NCBI GenBank assembly: GCA_049516155.1
Contig: JBEKTJ010000040.1
Location: 1-64,000 of the forward strand
From: Bog-159 sp049516155
GTDB lineage: Bacteria > Acidobacteriota > Terriglobia > Bryobacterales > Bryobacteraceae
Length of the DNA: 64,000 nt
Reading direction: 5' to 3'
The notes under the pieces were generated by a model. That model had not been told where the DNA came from. It ran no database searches and saw only the letters and a list, made by a program, of their open reading frames with translations. The translations under genes and the position numbers were made by a program. Below are positions 52,882 to 61,503 of this stretch, piece by piece; positions within the stretch are counted from its first letter, which is position 1; each line of letters begins with the position of its first letter.

Positions 52882-54359
52882 CAGAGCGCCACCCAAACGG
52901 ACTTGATGTTGGTATATTGCTCCAAGGCATACGAGCCCAAATCGCGCCCAAAGCCACTTTGCTTATAGCCACCGAACGGGGAAGCAGTGTCAAAACCGTT
53001 GTATGTATTGATCCACACCGAGCCGGCTTTGATATCCGCCGCCATGCGATGCGCCAGCTTGATGTCGCGCGTCCACACCGCAGAAACCAGGCCGTAAATG
53101 GTGCAGTTGGCAATCTCCACGGCTTCCTCGGCGTCGCGAAACTTCAGCGCGCACAGCACTGGGCCGAAAATCTCCTCCTGCGCGATCTTCATGTCCGGCT
53201 TTACCTCGGAAAATATCGTAGGCTTGACGAAGAAACCCTTGGCCTTGGCGCCTTCCACGTCGCGCTCGCCGCCGCACTCGAGCTTGGCCCCTTGATCTTT
53301 CCCGGACTGGATGTAGTCCAGAATGCGCTCCAGTTGCCGCCCCGAAACCTGCGATCCCATCTGGGTGCCCTTATCCAGCGGATCGCCAACCTTGAGCTTC
53401 CGCGCGCGCGCCACGAGTTCGCCGACGAAGCGGTCGTGGATGTCCGCATGCACCAGCAGCCGCGACGCCGCACTGCAGATCTCGCCCTTGTTGGCGAAGA
53501 TGCCCCAGAACGCAGACTTCAGCGCCGCTTCCATATCGCAATCCGGGAAAATGATGTTCGGCGACTTGCCGCCCAATTCCAGGCTGAGCCGCTTCAGGTT
53601 CGATTCGCCCGACGCCTGCAGCAGCCGCCGCGCCGTGCGGATGCTACCCGTGAAGCTGATCTTGTCCACGTCCATGTGCAATCCCAGCGCGTCGCCGGCT
53701 GTCTGGCCATAACCGGTGACCACGTTCAGAACGCCGTCGGGCAGGCCCGCCTCTGCGCAATATTCGGCCAGCTTCAGCGCGGTGAGCGGCGTCCATTCCG
53801 AAGGCTTCAGCACCACGGAACAGCCGCAGGCCAGCGCCGGCGCCACTTTCCACGCGGCGATCTGCAGTGGATAATTCCATGGCACGATACCCCCAACCAC
53901 GCCCACCGGCTCGCGGAGCGTGTAGTTCAGGAAAGCGCCATCGACCGGAATAGTTTCACCGTAGATCTTGCGCACCCAGCCGGCATAATAGCGAAAGGCG
54001 TCGATGGCCGGATCCACGTCCGCGCCGCCCGCTTCACGTACGGTCTTGCCATTCTCCATGGATTCCAGAACGGCCAGTTCCTCGCGGTGCTTCAGCAGGA
54101 TTTCGGAAATATCCCATAGGATTTTTTCCTTCTTGGATGGGTCCATCCCGCGCCAGCTCTTGCGTTCGAAACTGGCGCGCGCGGCAGCCACGGCGCGGTC
54201 GATGTCGCAGCTTTGGCCATCGGGAACTGTAGTCAGCAGTTCGCCCGTCGCCGGATTGACGATGTCGATCGTGCCGCCCTGCTGCGCTTCTTCCCACCGC
54301 CCATTGATGAACAGCTTGCCTGGGTGCAATCGTGGCTTGATCTCTTCGGGTGCAGTCAT
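52881..54359 (-). CDS. Aldehyde dehydrogenase (NAD(P)+)
   Basis: A 492-residue enzyme of normal length, ATG 54359 (MTAPEEIKPRLHPGKLFING). Motifs: VGGIVPWNYPLQIAAWKVAPALACG, FTGSIRTARRLLQAS, SLELGGKSPNIIF (general-base Glu), NKGEICSAASRLLVHADI (catalytic Cys), QEEIFGPVLCALKF and PFGGYKQSGFGRDLG. It oxidises an aldehyde to its acid. Coupled by TGATG overlap to the glutamine-synthetase-like gene, it resembles the PuuC/PuuA polyamine pathway arrangement; substrate is inference. A decayed copy of its 5' region lies at about 55.4-55.7 kb. Confidence 0.93.
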   Translation of the reverse strand: MTAPEEIKPRLHPGKLFINGRWEEAQQGGTIDIVNPATGELLTTVPDGQSCDIDRAVAAARASFERKSWRGMDPSKKEKILWDISEILLKHREELAVLESMENGKTVREAGGADVDPAIDAFRYYAGWVRKIYGETIPVDGAFLNYTLREPVGVVGGIVPWNYPLQIAAWKVAPALACGCSVVLKPSEWTPLTALKLAEYCAEAGLPDGVLNVVTGYGQTAGDALGLHMDVDKISFTGSIRTARRLLQASGESNLKRLSLELGGKSPNIIFPDCDMEAALKSAFWGIFANKGEICSAASRLLVHADIHDRFVGELVARARKLKVGDPLDKGTQMGSQVSGRQLERILDYIQSGKDQGAKLECGGERDVEGAKAKGFFVKPTIFSEVKPDMKIAQEEIFGPVLCALKFRDAEEAVEIANCTIYGLVSAVWTRDIKLAHRMAADIKAGSVWINTYNGFDTASPFGGYKQSGFGRDLGSYALEQYTNIKSVWVAL

Positions 54360-54462
54360 TATTTCATTGTATTCGTATGGCAGATTCCCGGTCTGCGCAT
54401 CCGCTCGGCGGTGCTGGGTGTTGGGTCCTCGTCGTTTCGCTAGAGTTGATTGACGCCGGGAG

Positions 54463-54789
54463 CTACCAATTGCCAAACCCAACCTTAAAGCACAGTCGCA
54501 CCGACTCCCAGTCCGAATCGGAGAGACGTCCGATCAACCGGACTTCGTGCTGGGATAAGGTGACCGGAAACAGCCTGGAATAAGATGCCGCATGCAGCCC
54601 CTCCTGCTTCCAATCACGCAACGCACAGTCAGTGGGAGCCAACGGCCTCGGGGCCTGGGTGGTGATCAGACTTACCACGACATCGGGTCTATGCCGATGG
54701 TAGTCTTCCGTCGAGAGCACAACGGCGGGACGAGTTTTGGTTGCGTGCGCGCCTGGAAAGGCGCCAACCACGACGTCTCCGGGCTTCAA
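54463..54789 (-). CDS. MazF/PemK-type endoribonuclease toxin
   Basis: A 108-residue toxin with a TTG start at 54789 that overlaps the antitoxin stop (TTGA) and follows GGAGG. It reads LKPGDVVVGAFPGAHATKTRPAVVLS, VVVSLITTQ and a C-terminal half RLFPVTLSQHEVRLIGRLSDSDW, typical of MazF/PemK proteins that cleave mRNA. The coupling to the antitoxin keeps the two in balance. Unlike the toxin copies at 0.4, 19.4 and 24.7 kb, this one is intact. It starts about 104 bases upstream of the aldehyde dehydrogenase. Confidence 0.85.
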   Translation of the reverse strand: MKPGDVVVGAFPGAHATKTRPAVVLSTEDYHRHRPDVVVSLITTQAPRPLAPTDCALRDWKQEGLHAASYSRLFPVTLSQHEVRLIGRLSDSDWESVRLCFKVGFGNW

Positions 54790-55001
54790 CGGTCCTCCCG
54801 CTCCTGAGCTTCGAAACGCTGCAAAGCGGCCACCGTGGCTTCGGCGAGATCCTCGTCGCTCCAGGCGTCGGACCACTCGATCGCGCGCCCTCCCGCAAGG
54901 TCGGCAAGTTGACGAGCCCAGTCCAGGACCTTCCCAGCTTCCTCCGGCGAGAGTGCCCGGACCACACTGATTAACGATTCTTCCTGTGCGCTGAGCATCA
55001 T
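54786..55001 (-). CDS. Antitoxin of the MazF/PemK pair
   Basis: A 71-residue protein from ATG 55001 (MMLSAQEESLISVVRALSPEEAGKVLDWARQLADLAGG). The N-terminal half is a helical, probably dimerising, region; the C-terminal half is acidic (EWSDAWSDEDLAEATVAALQRFEAQE), the usual toxin-wrapping tail. It overlaps the toxin start by 4 bases (TTGA). Resembles DUF2281-like antitoxins. Likely autoregulatory. Confidence 0.7.
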   Translation of the reverse strand: MMLSAQEESLISVVRALSPEEAGKVLDWARQLADLAGGRAIEWSDAWSDEDLAEATVAALQRFEAQEREDR

Positions 55002-55439
55002 ATTCCCATTCTATCCTCAGCGAATGGATGCGGATGCCCCAATTGGGGCTTGGCGTTCATCTCCACCTGGCTATTCGCAGGTCCGGCCGCGTGCGCATCA
55101 CGGCTGGTCCAACGCGGCTTGGCGGCAGAACTTCACCTTCTCGTATGAGCCGCACGGGCAGAGATCATACGGACTAGCCGATGTTCCCGCAGATAGTCTT
55201 CGAGCCGCGACCTGGATTTCAGTCGCCATGCGGCGGGTCCGTTCCAAAGTCGGGAGGCATCACTCCAGATCCCCAGTATTATGTTGAGGCGGCTTTGCGC
55301 CGCTAATAGGAGCGCCGACATTCTGCGCCTCGCCTCATCGAGCAGGTTGCATGGGAGGGCCTGTCGTAGGCTGGCATCGATGGAGGCCACGATCTCCGCG
55401 CCTTGATTGGCCTCCAAATACTTGAGCACATACGATCGC

Positions 55440-55700
55440 AGATGGATGGTTTCACCGTAGATCTTACGCACCCAGCCGGCATAATCGCGAACCGCGTCGA
55501 TGACCGGATTCTTGGAGGGTCCATGCCGCGCCAGCTCTTGCGCCCGAAACTGGCGCGGCGCGGCAGCCACGGCGCGGTCGATGTCGCACGGCCCGCCATC
55601 CGGGACGATAGTCGGCAATTCCCCGGTGCCCATTAATGAACAGTTTGCGCGGGTGCAATTCTTGTTTGACCTCTTCAGCTACGCCGGCTTGGCAGCGCAC
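55440..55700 (-). pseudogene. Decayed 5' fragment of an aldehyde dehydrogenase
   Basis: The minus strand contains EEVKQELHPRKLFINGH in one frame, then TGELPTIVPDGGPCDIDRAVAAA in another, KSWRGMDP in a third, and finally DAVRDYAGWVRKIYGETI. These match in order segments of the intact aldehyde dehydrogenase (LHPGKLFINGR, TGELLTTVPDGQSCDIDRAVAAA, KSWRGMDP, DAFRYYAGWVRKIYGETI). Several deletions separate them. Downstream (55133-55440) is a long open frame with no recognised family (LEANQGAEIVASIDASLRQA). A partial duplication followed by decay is inferred. Confidence 0.8.
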
Positions 55701-55752
55701 TCCATTGTAAAACGGCCACCGGGCAACGACCGCTCCGGGCCGCCGGACGCAA

Positions 55753-55989
55753 CTAAGCAGGATTCGTGGCGTCTCTCCCAACCCGCTCAGCGCGGTCCCG
55801 GAGATCTTGCGCGAACATTAAGTAGTCCTTTTCGTTCCACACCACGCCGATCAAGCGATCTCCGCCGCGCGCTTCTTCGGAAAGGGTGACAAGCGCATCC
55901 ACGGGTAATGTAACGGTCGATCGCTGGCCCCCGGAAGAGAAAATGGCCATCGTTGGCGACGTGATTCGGTACTGCCGGCTTTCGCTCAT
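55753..55989 (-). CDS. Small hypothetical protein, 78 aa
   Basis: ATG 55989 is preceded by AGGAGG, so a real gene is likely. It reads MSESRQYRITSPTMAIFSSG, then RSTVTLPVDALVTLSEEARGGDRLIGVVWNEKDYLMFAQDL. The hydrophobic strand pattern suggests a small beta-barrel or regulatory protein; no family recognised. The VTLP.DA segment resembles start regions of small DNA- or RNA-binding proteins. Standing between gene relics, it may be a newly exposed or accessory gene. Confidence 0.6.
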   Translation of the reverse strand: MSESRQYRITSPTMAIFSSGGQRSTVTLPVDALVTLSEEARGGDRLIGVVWNEKDYLMFAQDLRDRAERVGRDATNPA

Positions 55990-56137
55990 AGAACGACCTC
56001 CTTGTGTCGCTGTGCAACGTTGTCTGTTCCCGGATGGCCTGCGCCGCACTGGCGCAACTCGGGCCGCCAAGAACACACTACGGGTTTCTTGTCACGAAAG
56101 AAGAAATGAAACTTTCAGCCTTGCTGGCTGGAAGGGA

Positions 56138-56335
56138 CTAATGCTTCAGGTGCTTTTTCTGCGAGGGGCCGGTTCGCAAAGCCGCGGAAAAACTCTTGTT
56201 GGCGGTCCTCAAACAACTGTGAATCTCATCGAAGTCCAGAAGTTTGGATCCATCGATCTGGTCCAAGGATGCCTGGACGGACTGAATCTTCAACATGCTA
56301 TCGGTAATGACTTCACGTTCTAGGTTTGTCAACAT
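56138..56335 (-). CDS. Small hypothetical protein overlapping the response regulator
   Basis: A 65-residue frame from ATG 56335 (MLTNLEREVITDSMLKIQSVQASLDQID), followed by LLDFDEIHSCLRTANKSFSAALR and a basic C-terminus. It overlaps the last 23 bases of the response regulator gene, implying coupling. It is predicted to be alpha-helical. It could be a partner protein of the regulator, such as a small phosphotransfer or connector protein, but no catalytic His pattern is clear. Confidence 0.5.
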   Translation of the reverse strand: MLTNLEREVITDSMLKIQSVQASLDQIDGSKLLDFDEIHSCLRTANKSFSAALRTGPSQKKHLKH

Positions 56336-57152
56336 CAACGTTCGAGCAGCCGTGCTCGTCCACATGGCGCAGATAGGCATATTTCGCCAAGTGTTTTTTC
56401 TCATTGGTCATGTGGATTAAAAGATCGAACCGATGACACTCGTCGTCACCTTCTACGATCGCCAGGAACTGTTGCTCATGAAGGGTTATCAGTTCCCGAA
56501 CCGCGATTCCAAACTCGTCCAGGAGACGGTTGTGCTCGTCACACCCGGATTTGCGGGATTCCGTTTCGGTTGTTCTCGGCGAATCGTTGGTACGCATCGC
56601 TCGGCTTCTCGCCTCCGCCGATCGGAGTGCAATCGGTGGGCCAGTGTGGGTTTCATTGTATTTCGAGCCCGGAGCGCGGGAGGTTTCCCTTTTGGAATCT
56701 GGTGGTTGGCGGGTGTTCCGTTTTTGTTCGTCGCACGCGGGCAGCAGTACGAAGTCCATCCAAAAAGCCTCTACGGCCTGAATCAGCTTGACCGACCCCT
56801 CCAGATTCGTAGGCTTTTGGACATAGCAGTTGGCATGCGCCTGGTAGCTCTTTCGAATATCGCTCGCCGAATTGGAAGTTGAAAGCATGATCACCGGGAT
56901 GGCCCAAAGGTCGGGATCGGTCTTGATTGCAGACAAGGTTTCCAAACCGCCGAGACGCGGCAGGTTCACGTCGAGGAGAACCAGATTCGGGCGCGGCGCA
57001 TCCTGGTGGGCCCCACGGCAACGAAGGAATTCAAGCGCTTCCACACCGTCCCAAACGAAGTGCAACTCGTGTCGCCGCTGTAGATTCTTCATTAACTCCT
57101 GGAGCAAACGCGCACCGGCCGGATCGTCGTCGACGATCAGGATCCGAAACAT
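56313..57152 (-). CDS. Response regulator with C-terminal extension (Rcp1-like)
   Basis: A 279-residue protein starting at ATG 57152 behind GGTGGA; ATG 57188 is an alternative. Residues 1-140 are a receiver domain: ILIVDDDPAGARLLQEL (acidic pair), PNLVLLDVNLPRLGG (phospho-Asp), IPVIMLSTSNS, CYVQKPTNLEG (Lys). It resembles Rcp1-type single-domain regulators. A Ser/Arg/Pro-rich linker (~145-205) leads to a short helical domain: RLLDEFGIAVRELITLHEQQFLAIVEGDDECHRFDLLIHMTNEK. That fusion is unusual and may create a dedicated output. A small helical gene overlaps its end. Confidence 0.8.
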   Translation of the reverse strand: MFRILIVDDDPAGARLLQELMKNLQRRHELHFVWDGVEALEFLRCRGAHQDAPRPNLVLLDVNLPRLGGLETLSAIKTDPDLWAIPVIMLSTSNSASDIRKSYQAHANCYVQKPTNLEGSVKLIQAVEAFWMDFVLLPACDEQKRNTRQPPDSKRETSRAPGSKYNETHTGPPIALRSAEARSRAMRTNDSPRTTETESRKSGCDEHNRLLDEFGIAVRELITLHEQQFLAIVEGDDECHRFDLLIHMTNEKKHLAKYAYLRHVDEHGCSNVDVDKPRT

Positions 57153-57319
57153 TCCACCGCCTTGAGTACCGATCAATCTCGCATCCATAGGAATTCTCGA
57201 ATGAAGCGCCCGGCCCTTCTTGAAATGCACCAAGCCCTTGTTATGCGGTGAAGCAAGCCAATCGCCAAACCGCAACACGCTTGGCGCGGCAGGTGGGAAG
57301 GCTTGACAGTCAGCGGAGT

Positions 57320-58492
57320 TTATTCCACCGTGACCCTGCCAAGGCCGATGGCCTTGGTGTCCTGCCCAATGCCGATCACGCCGTTAATTCCGGGCGATGC
57401 GTTCGGCGGGACCGCGATGGTCAAGGCGCCGCTCCCGTGAGCGTCCGTAGTCGCAGTGCCAAGTAACTGCCGAGGGTTGTTCCAATAGATATCGACCGTC
57501 TCGCCGGCGCCGAAGCCAACGCCGTAGGCCGTGACCGAAGCGCCCGGCGATGCGGTCCGGGGGCTCAGGCCCAGAGCGGCCGTAACGGACAAAGTGGCGG
57601 CCCCGAGTGCGCCGCTGGTCACGCCCTCGACGTAAACGTCGACGAGGCCGTAAGAGATCTGCGGCTCACGGAGGGTTAGTGTGAAATCGCCGCTGGCATC
57701 GGTCATTGTCGCATGTATCGGAGACGTACTTAATTGGCCGGCGTAGATGTCGACCGTTTCGTTAGCGGCAAAGCCGCTCCCCGTAAACGTGAGTTCGGTT
57801 CCCGGCGAGCCACTGGCCTGGCTGAGGCTTAGAGATGCCGCCGGAAAAACCTGCAAACTGAAGGACCCGAAGGTACTGGGGACGTCTCCGGCAGCGGGAG
57901 AGAAAGCAAATTCCTGGCACACGTCTCCCGGCGGGGTTCCCGACGCATTCCAATTGTAGCCGGTCAGGACCACGATGACGCCAGCCGAGGAATAGAAGGC
58001 AGTGCCCGATCCCGGTACGGAGGTACCTTGTAGCGTCAGTGTGCTGCTACTGTCTGGCCGAAAGCCAGAGGTGTCGACAACGCCGTATGCCGAGATACCG
58101 GGCGTAGAACCGTTGTTGTCGAAAAACAGATTCAAGCCGCTGAAGTTCAAATTACAGCAGGGACCCTGGCCGAAGATGTAGTATTTATAGCTCTGGCCCG
58201 CCTGCAATGGTATGGAAATGCTCGCTTGCGCGTCGGATGGGCCGTTGACCGGCGAGGTGGCGTCCGGATTCAGCGCCAGCCACAAGTCCCACCACTGATC
58301 CCCTCCCAGCGTATTCAGAGCGCCGTCCGCGTAGGCCTGTGTCACGCTGGTTGCGCCGCTGGAATTAGTTGCGTACCACATGGCGCCTGTCAGCGTGGTC
58401 TGCGAATACGCCAACGGCGGAGCCATCCAGCATACCGCCGCTATCCCAAGAAGAACCAGGAAGGGTTTACGAACCGCAACCGCAGAAGCCAT
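57320..58492 (-). CDS. Secreted protein with tandem IPT-like domains
   Basis: A 390-residue exported protein. ATG 58492 (MASAVAVRKPFLVLLGIAAVCWMAPPLAYS) follows AAAGGA; the longer frame to 58921 is an artefact over the divergent esterase. The mature part begins TTLTGAMWYATNSSGATSV, contains GQGPCCNLNFSGLNLFF with a Cys pair, and ends with two related Ig/IPT-like units (GTELTFTGSGFAANETVDIYAGQ and GASVTAYGVGFGAGETVDIYWNN). Probably an extracellular binding protein. Divergently transcribed from the esterase, 57 bases apart. Confidence 0.75.
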   Translation of the reverse strand: MASAVAVRKPFLVLLGIAAVCWMAPPLAYSQTTLTGAMWYATNSSGATSVTQAYADGALNTLGGDQWWDLWLALNPDATSPVNGPSDAQASISIPLQAGQSYKYYIFGQGPCCNLNFSGLNLFFDNNGSTPGISAYGVVDTSGFRPDSSSTLTLQGTSVPGSGTAFYSSAGVIVVLTGYNWNASGTPPGDVCQEFAFSPAAGDVPSTFGSFSLQVFPAASLSLSQASGSPGTELTFTGSGFAANETVDIYAGQLSTSPIHATMTDASGDFTLTLREPQISYGLVDVYVEGVTSGALGAATLSVTAALGLSPRTASPGASVTAYGVGFGAGETVDIYWNNPRQLLGTATTDAHGSGALTIAVPPNASPGINGVIGIGQDTKAIGLGRVTVE

Positions 58493-58518
58493 ACTAAATC
58501 CTTTCCGCGAGTCAACTA

Positions 58519-58530
58519 TACCATAGTATG
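58519..58530. promoter_or_regulatory. Palindromic TACCATAGTATG element between divergent genes
   Basis: TACCATAGTATG sits midway between the divergent secreted-protein and esterase genes. CATAGTATG is symmetric around its centre base. The same 12-mer occurs upstream of purQ at 20138-20149. It includes TATAGT-like -10 sequence on the minus strand (ACTATGGTATAGT) and TATGAT on the plus strand, so it may be a promoter core instead of an operator. Confidence 0.35.
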
Positions 58531-58549
58531 ATAAACTCAACTCGCAGTT

Positions 58550-59410
58550 ATGATCTTCAAGACTATTCTCGGTCTGTTTGTGGTTTGTGGATACGCGTTC
58601 GCCATCGACCGCGGCGACGAGATCCGGCTTTGGCCGAATGGCGCGCCGGGGGCGGAAGCGGAAACGGAGGCCGAGGCGTTCGAATCGGCCGCCAACTCCA
58701 AGCTGCCTAAACGATTCACCGTGGTGCACTACCCGTCGATCTACGTCTTCCTGGCGCCGCCCGAGAAATCGAACGGGATGGCCGTGGTGGTCGCGCCGGG
58801 CGGCGGACATTCGCAGCTTGTAATCGACAAAGAGGGCTGGGAAATCGCCGATTGGCTCAACAAGAACGGCATCGCCGCCTTCGTGCTGAAGTACCGCTTG
58901 GCGCGCGCGCCGGGATCGCACTACACCGTCGAGCGCGATGCATTGGCGGACGCGTCGCGGGCGTTGCGCCTGGTGCGAGCCCGGGCGGCCGAGTGGGGCG
59001 TGGACCCGTCGCGCATCGGTTTCATGGGCTTTTCGGCGGGCGGGGAGCTGGCCGCTCTGGTGGAGACCCGCTTCGATGCGGGCAACCCGAGCGCCGCCGA
59101 CCCGGTGGAGCGCGCCGGCTCACGCCCCGATTTTGTGGCTGCCATCTATCCCGGATTCAAGCCCGGATCGATCACCGTGCCGAAGGATGCACCTCCGGCA
59201 TTCCTGATGTGTACGGATGAGGACCGGTCGCACGTAGCGACCACCGTCAACTTCTATCTGGATCTGGAAAAGCAGGGAGTGCCCACCGAGATGCATATCT
59301 ATGCCAGCGGACCGCACGGCGTGGGCATGCGGCCTTCACAGTTGCCTGTTGCCACCTGGCCGGACCGGCTGCGCGACTGGATGGCGGACCGGAAATTATT
59401 GAGCCGCTGA
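58550..59410 (+). CDS. Secreted alpha/beta-hydrolase (esterase-like)
   Basis: A 286-residue exported protein with signal peptide MIFKTILGLFVVCGYAFA. Motifs: APGGGHSQLVIDKEGWEIADWLNKNGIAAFVLKYRL (oxyanion GGG and strand), GVDPSRIGFMGFSAGGELAAL (nucleophile Ser in GFSAGG), ADP and MCTDEDRSHV (acid), ASGPHGVGM (His). It resembles acetylxylan-esterase/BD-FAE-type hydrolases that remove acyl groups from polysaccharides. Role in polymer use is inferred from family. Ends 16 bases before the convergent acyltransferase gene. Confidence 0.88.
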   Translation: MIFKTILGLFVVCGYAFAIDRGDEIRLWPNGAPGAEAETEAEAFESAANSKLPKRFTVVHYPSIYVFLAPPEKSNGMAVVVAPGGGHSQLVIDKEGWEIADWLNKNGIAAFVLKYRLARAPGSHYTVERDALADASRALRLVRARAAEWGVDPSRIGFMGFSAGGELAALVETRFDAGNPSAADPVERAGSRPDFVAAIYPGFKPGSITVPKDAPPAFLMCTDEDRSHVATTVNFYLDLEKQGVPTEMHIYASGPHGVGMRPSQLPVATWPDRLRDWMADRKLLSR

Positions 59411-59425
59411 TAGAAGGGTGCCTGC

Positions 59426-60313
59426 TTACTCACCCGGTGGACGCGTCTTCCACCGGCGATGAATCCAGAGCCATTGATCCGGGTATTCCCGAATCGCAGA
59501 TTCCAGATGACGATGCAATGTGCGCGTGTCGGCCTCCGCATCGCCGGTGATTTCGATGGGAGGATAGAAGCGCAGCACGTACTTGCGCTCACTCTCGATC
59601 CACAGGGCAAAGCCCGGAATCACGGCCGCGCCGCTGTGTGCCGCCAGTTTGGCGAAACCCGTTCCGGCGCAGGCCGGCACGCCGAAGAAATCCACGAATG
59701 TGCCTTCTTCGAGCGACGCATTCTGGTCGACTAGAATGCCCACCGCATGGTTCTCTTGCAGGGCCTTCAGGATGCCGCGCGCGTATTCTCTCTTGCCGAT
59801 CAATCGGTTCCCGGACAGCGTACGCAGCCGCTCCACCAGCGCGTCGATTTTGGGATTGTCGAGGGGGCGCACGACCACGAACATGGGCGCGGCCAGACAG
59901 GCATGCGCGAACGCGCTCAGCTCCCAGTTCCCCAGGTGCGCGGTCGCAAACAGCACGCCGCGGCCGCGTTGACGGGCCGCTTCGAAATGCTCGAACCCTT
60001 CGTAACGGATCCAGTCGCCGATGTTGCCGCGATCAATACGCGGGAATCGCGCAAAGGTCACCAATAGGCGGGCAATCGAGCGGAACACGCCGTCCGCGAT
60101 GCGTTGGCGCGCGCGCCTGTCGAGTTCCGGCAGGGCCATCGCCAAGTTGCCGAGGGCTACCCGGCGCAGGCGCGGCAGAGCCATGTCCAGCAGCCCCGCG
60201 TATCGGCGTGCCATCCAGTTCGCCACCGGGAGCGGCGTCCACGCCAGCGAATCGACTACCGCCAGCGCCATCCAGTATTCGAGCGTGTCGCGAACAGCCG
60301 ACCGGCGTCGCAT
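59426..60313 (-). CDS. Lauroyl/lipid A acyltransferase (LpxL/HtrB family)
   Basis: A 295-residue inner-membrane acyltransferase. ATG 60313 (MRRRSAVRDTLEYWMALAVV) is chosen; an earlier ATG at 60385 lies upstream. One N-terminal membrane helix, then the HX4E catalytic motif HLGNWE, VVRPLDNPKIDALVERLR, VGILVDQNASLEEGTFVDFFGVPA and DQWLWIHRRWKTRP. It adds the secondary acyl chain to a lipid A precursor, indicating an LPS-bearing outer membrane, consistent with the TonB receptor. Confidence 0.9.
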   Translation of the reverse strand: MRRRSAVRDTLEYWMALAVVDSLAWTPLPVANWMARRYAGLLDMALPRLRRVALGNLAMALPELDRRARQRIADGVFRSIARLLVTFARFPRIDRGNIGDWIRYEGFEHFEAARQRGRGVLFATAHLGNWELSAFAHACLAAPMFVVVRPLDNPKIDALVERLRTLSGNRLIGKREYARGILKALQENHAVGILVDQNASLEEGTFVDFFGVPACAGTGFAKLAAHSGAAVIPGFALWIESERKYVLRFYPPIEITGDAEADTRTLHRHLESAIREYPDQWLWIHRRWKTRPPGE

Positions 60314-60385
60314 GAACGGCCATTGTAGCTGGACGATCAAAGCGCAAGTGGGTGGATCTAAAAGGGGTCGCCGCGTTTTCCGCAT

Positions 60386-60414
60386 TTGACAACGGTTCCC
60401 CAGCCTATTTAGAA
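60386..60414 (+). promoter_or_regulatory. Probable sigma-70 promoter of the Gld-type ABC operon
   Basis: TTGACA (60386-60391) is followed after 17 bases by TTAGAA (60409-60414). The -35 is perfect and the spacer ideal; the -10 is imperfect. It lies about 80 bases before the ATPase start, and no other open frame separates them. Confidence 0.45.
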
Positions 60415-60493
60415 TGATGGTTCACACGCTCATCCATCTGGTTGTTGCGCGTCCTTCAATGGCAATAGAGTTTGTCTTGTCTGGAATCAAACT

Positions 60494-61501
60494 ATGATCA
60501 AAGTACAGGGTCTGACGAAGCGATACGCCCGCACTGTCGCTGTCGACAATATTTCCTTCGAGGTGGAGAAGGGCCAAATCGTCGGTTTTCTAGGGCCTAA
60601 TGGCGCTGGAAAGACCACTACTATGCGCGTGCTCACCTGCTTTCTCCCCCCCACTGCGGGCACGGCCACCGTGGCCGGGTTCGATGTAATGGAGAATCCC
60701 CACGAAGTCAAAAAGCGCATCGGCTATCTGCCCGAAACCCCTCCCCTTTACCCCGAAATGGAGGTTTCCGAATATCTGACCTTCGTGGGCAGGCTCAAGG
60801 GCATTTCGAGCGCGGATATCGATCGCCGCGTGGGAGAGGTGACCGAGCGCTGCGCCATTGGCGACGTGCGTAACAAACTGATCGGCAAGCTTTCCAAGGG
60901 CTACCGCCAGCGCGTGGGCTTGGCCCAAGCCATCATCCACAACCCCGACGTTCTGATCCTCGACGAACCCACTTCGGGCCTCGATCCCAAGCAAATTATC
61001 GAAACCCGCGAGCTGATCAAGCATCTGTCGGGCGACCACACCATCATTCTGAGCACCCACATCCTGCCCGAGGTGGAACACTCGTGTCAGCGCGTGGTCA
61101 TCATCAATCGGGGCAAACTGGTAGCGGTGGATTCGGTCGAGAACCTGACCAACCGCCTGCGCGGCTCGGAAGCCGTGGCGTTGGAGGTCGCGTCGTCCAA
61201 CGGACCGCTGGATCCGGCGTCGGTCCAGCAACGGCTGGAACAGGTCGCGGGCGTCAGCCGGGTGCTGCCGCGCGAAGCTCGGGACGGCCGCCTGGCATTC
61301 GAGGTGGAAAGCCTGCAGGGCCGCCACATCCGCGCCGACCTCGCCCGCGCCGTGGTCCAGGCCGGGTGGAACCTCAACGAATTGCGCGCCGTCGGACTCA
61401 GTCTGGAAGAGATCTTCCTGCAACTGACCGGCACCGAAAAGAAGGACGCGCCAGAACCCGGCGCCCAGAACCCAGAACCCAAAGCGACTGTAGAAGGATA
61501 A
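60494..61501 (+). CDS. ABC transporter ATP-binding protein (GldA-like)
   Basis: A 335-residue ATPase: Walker A GPNGAGKTTTMRVL, Q-loop GYLPETPPLYPEM, signature LSKGYRQRVGLAQAI, Walker B VLILDEPTSGLDP, switch STHILPEVE. A ~110-residue C-terminal extension (VALEVASSNGPLDPA) is a DUF4162-like domain found in GldA-type importers. It energises the permease and accessory proteins downstream; the next ATG is two bases after the stop. Family members serve gliding-related or export machinery. Confidence 0.9.
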   Translation: MIKVQGLTKRYARTVAVDNISFEVEKGQIVGFLGPNGAGKTTTMRVLTCFLPPTAGTATVAGFDVMENPHEVKKRIGYLPETPPLYPEMEVSEYLTFVGRLKGISSADIDRRVGEVTERCAIGDVRNKLIGKLSKGYRQRVGLAQAIIHNPDVLILDEPTSGLDPKQIIETRELIKHLSGDHTIILSTHILPEVEHSCQRVVIINRGKLVAVDSVENLTNRLRGSEAVALEVASSNGPLDPASVQQRLEQVAGVSRVLPREARDGRLAFEVESLQGRHIRADLARAVVQAGWNLNELRAVGLSLEEIFLQLTGTEKKDAPEPGAQNPEPKATVEG

Positions 61502-61503
61502 CC

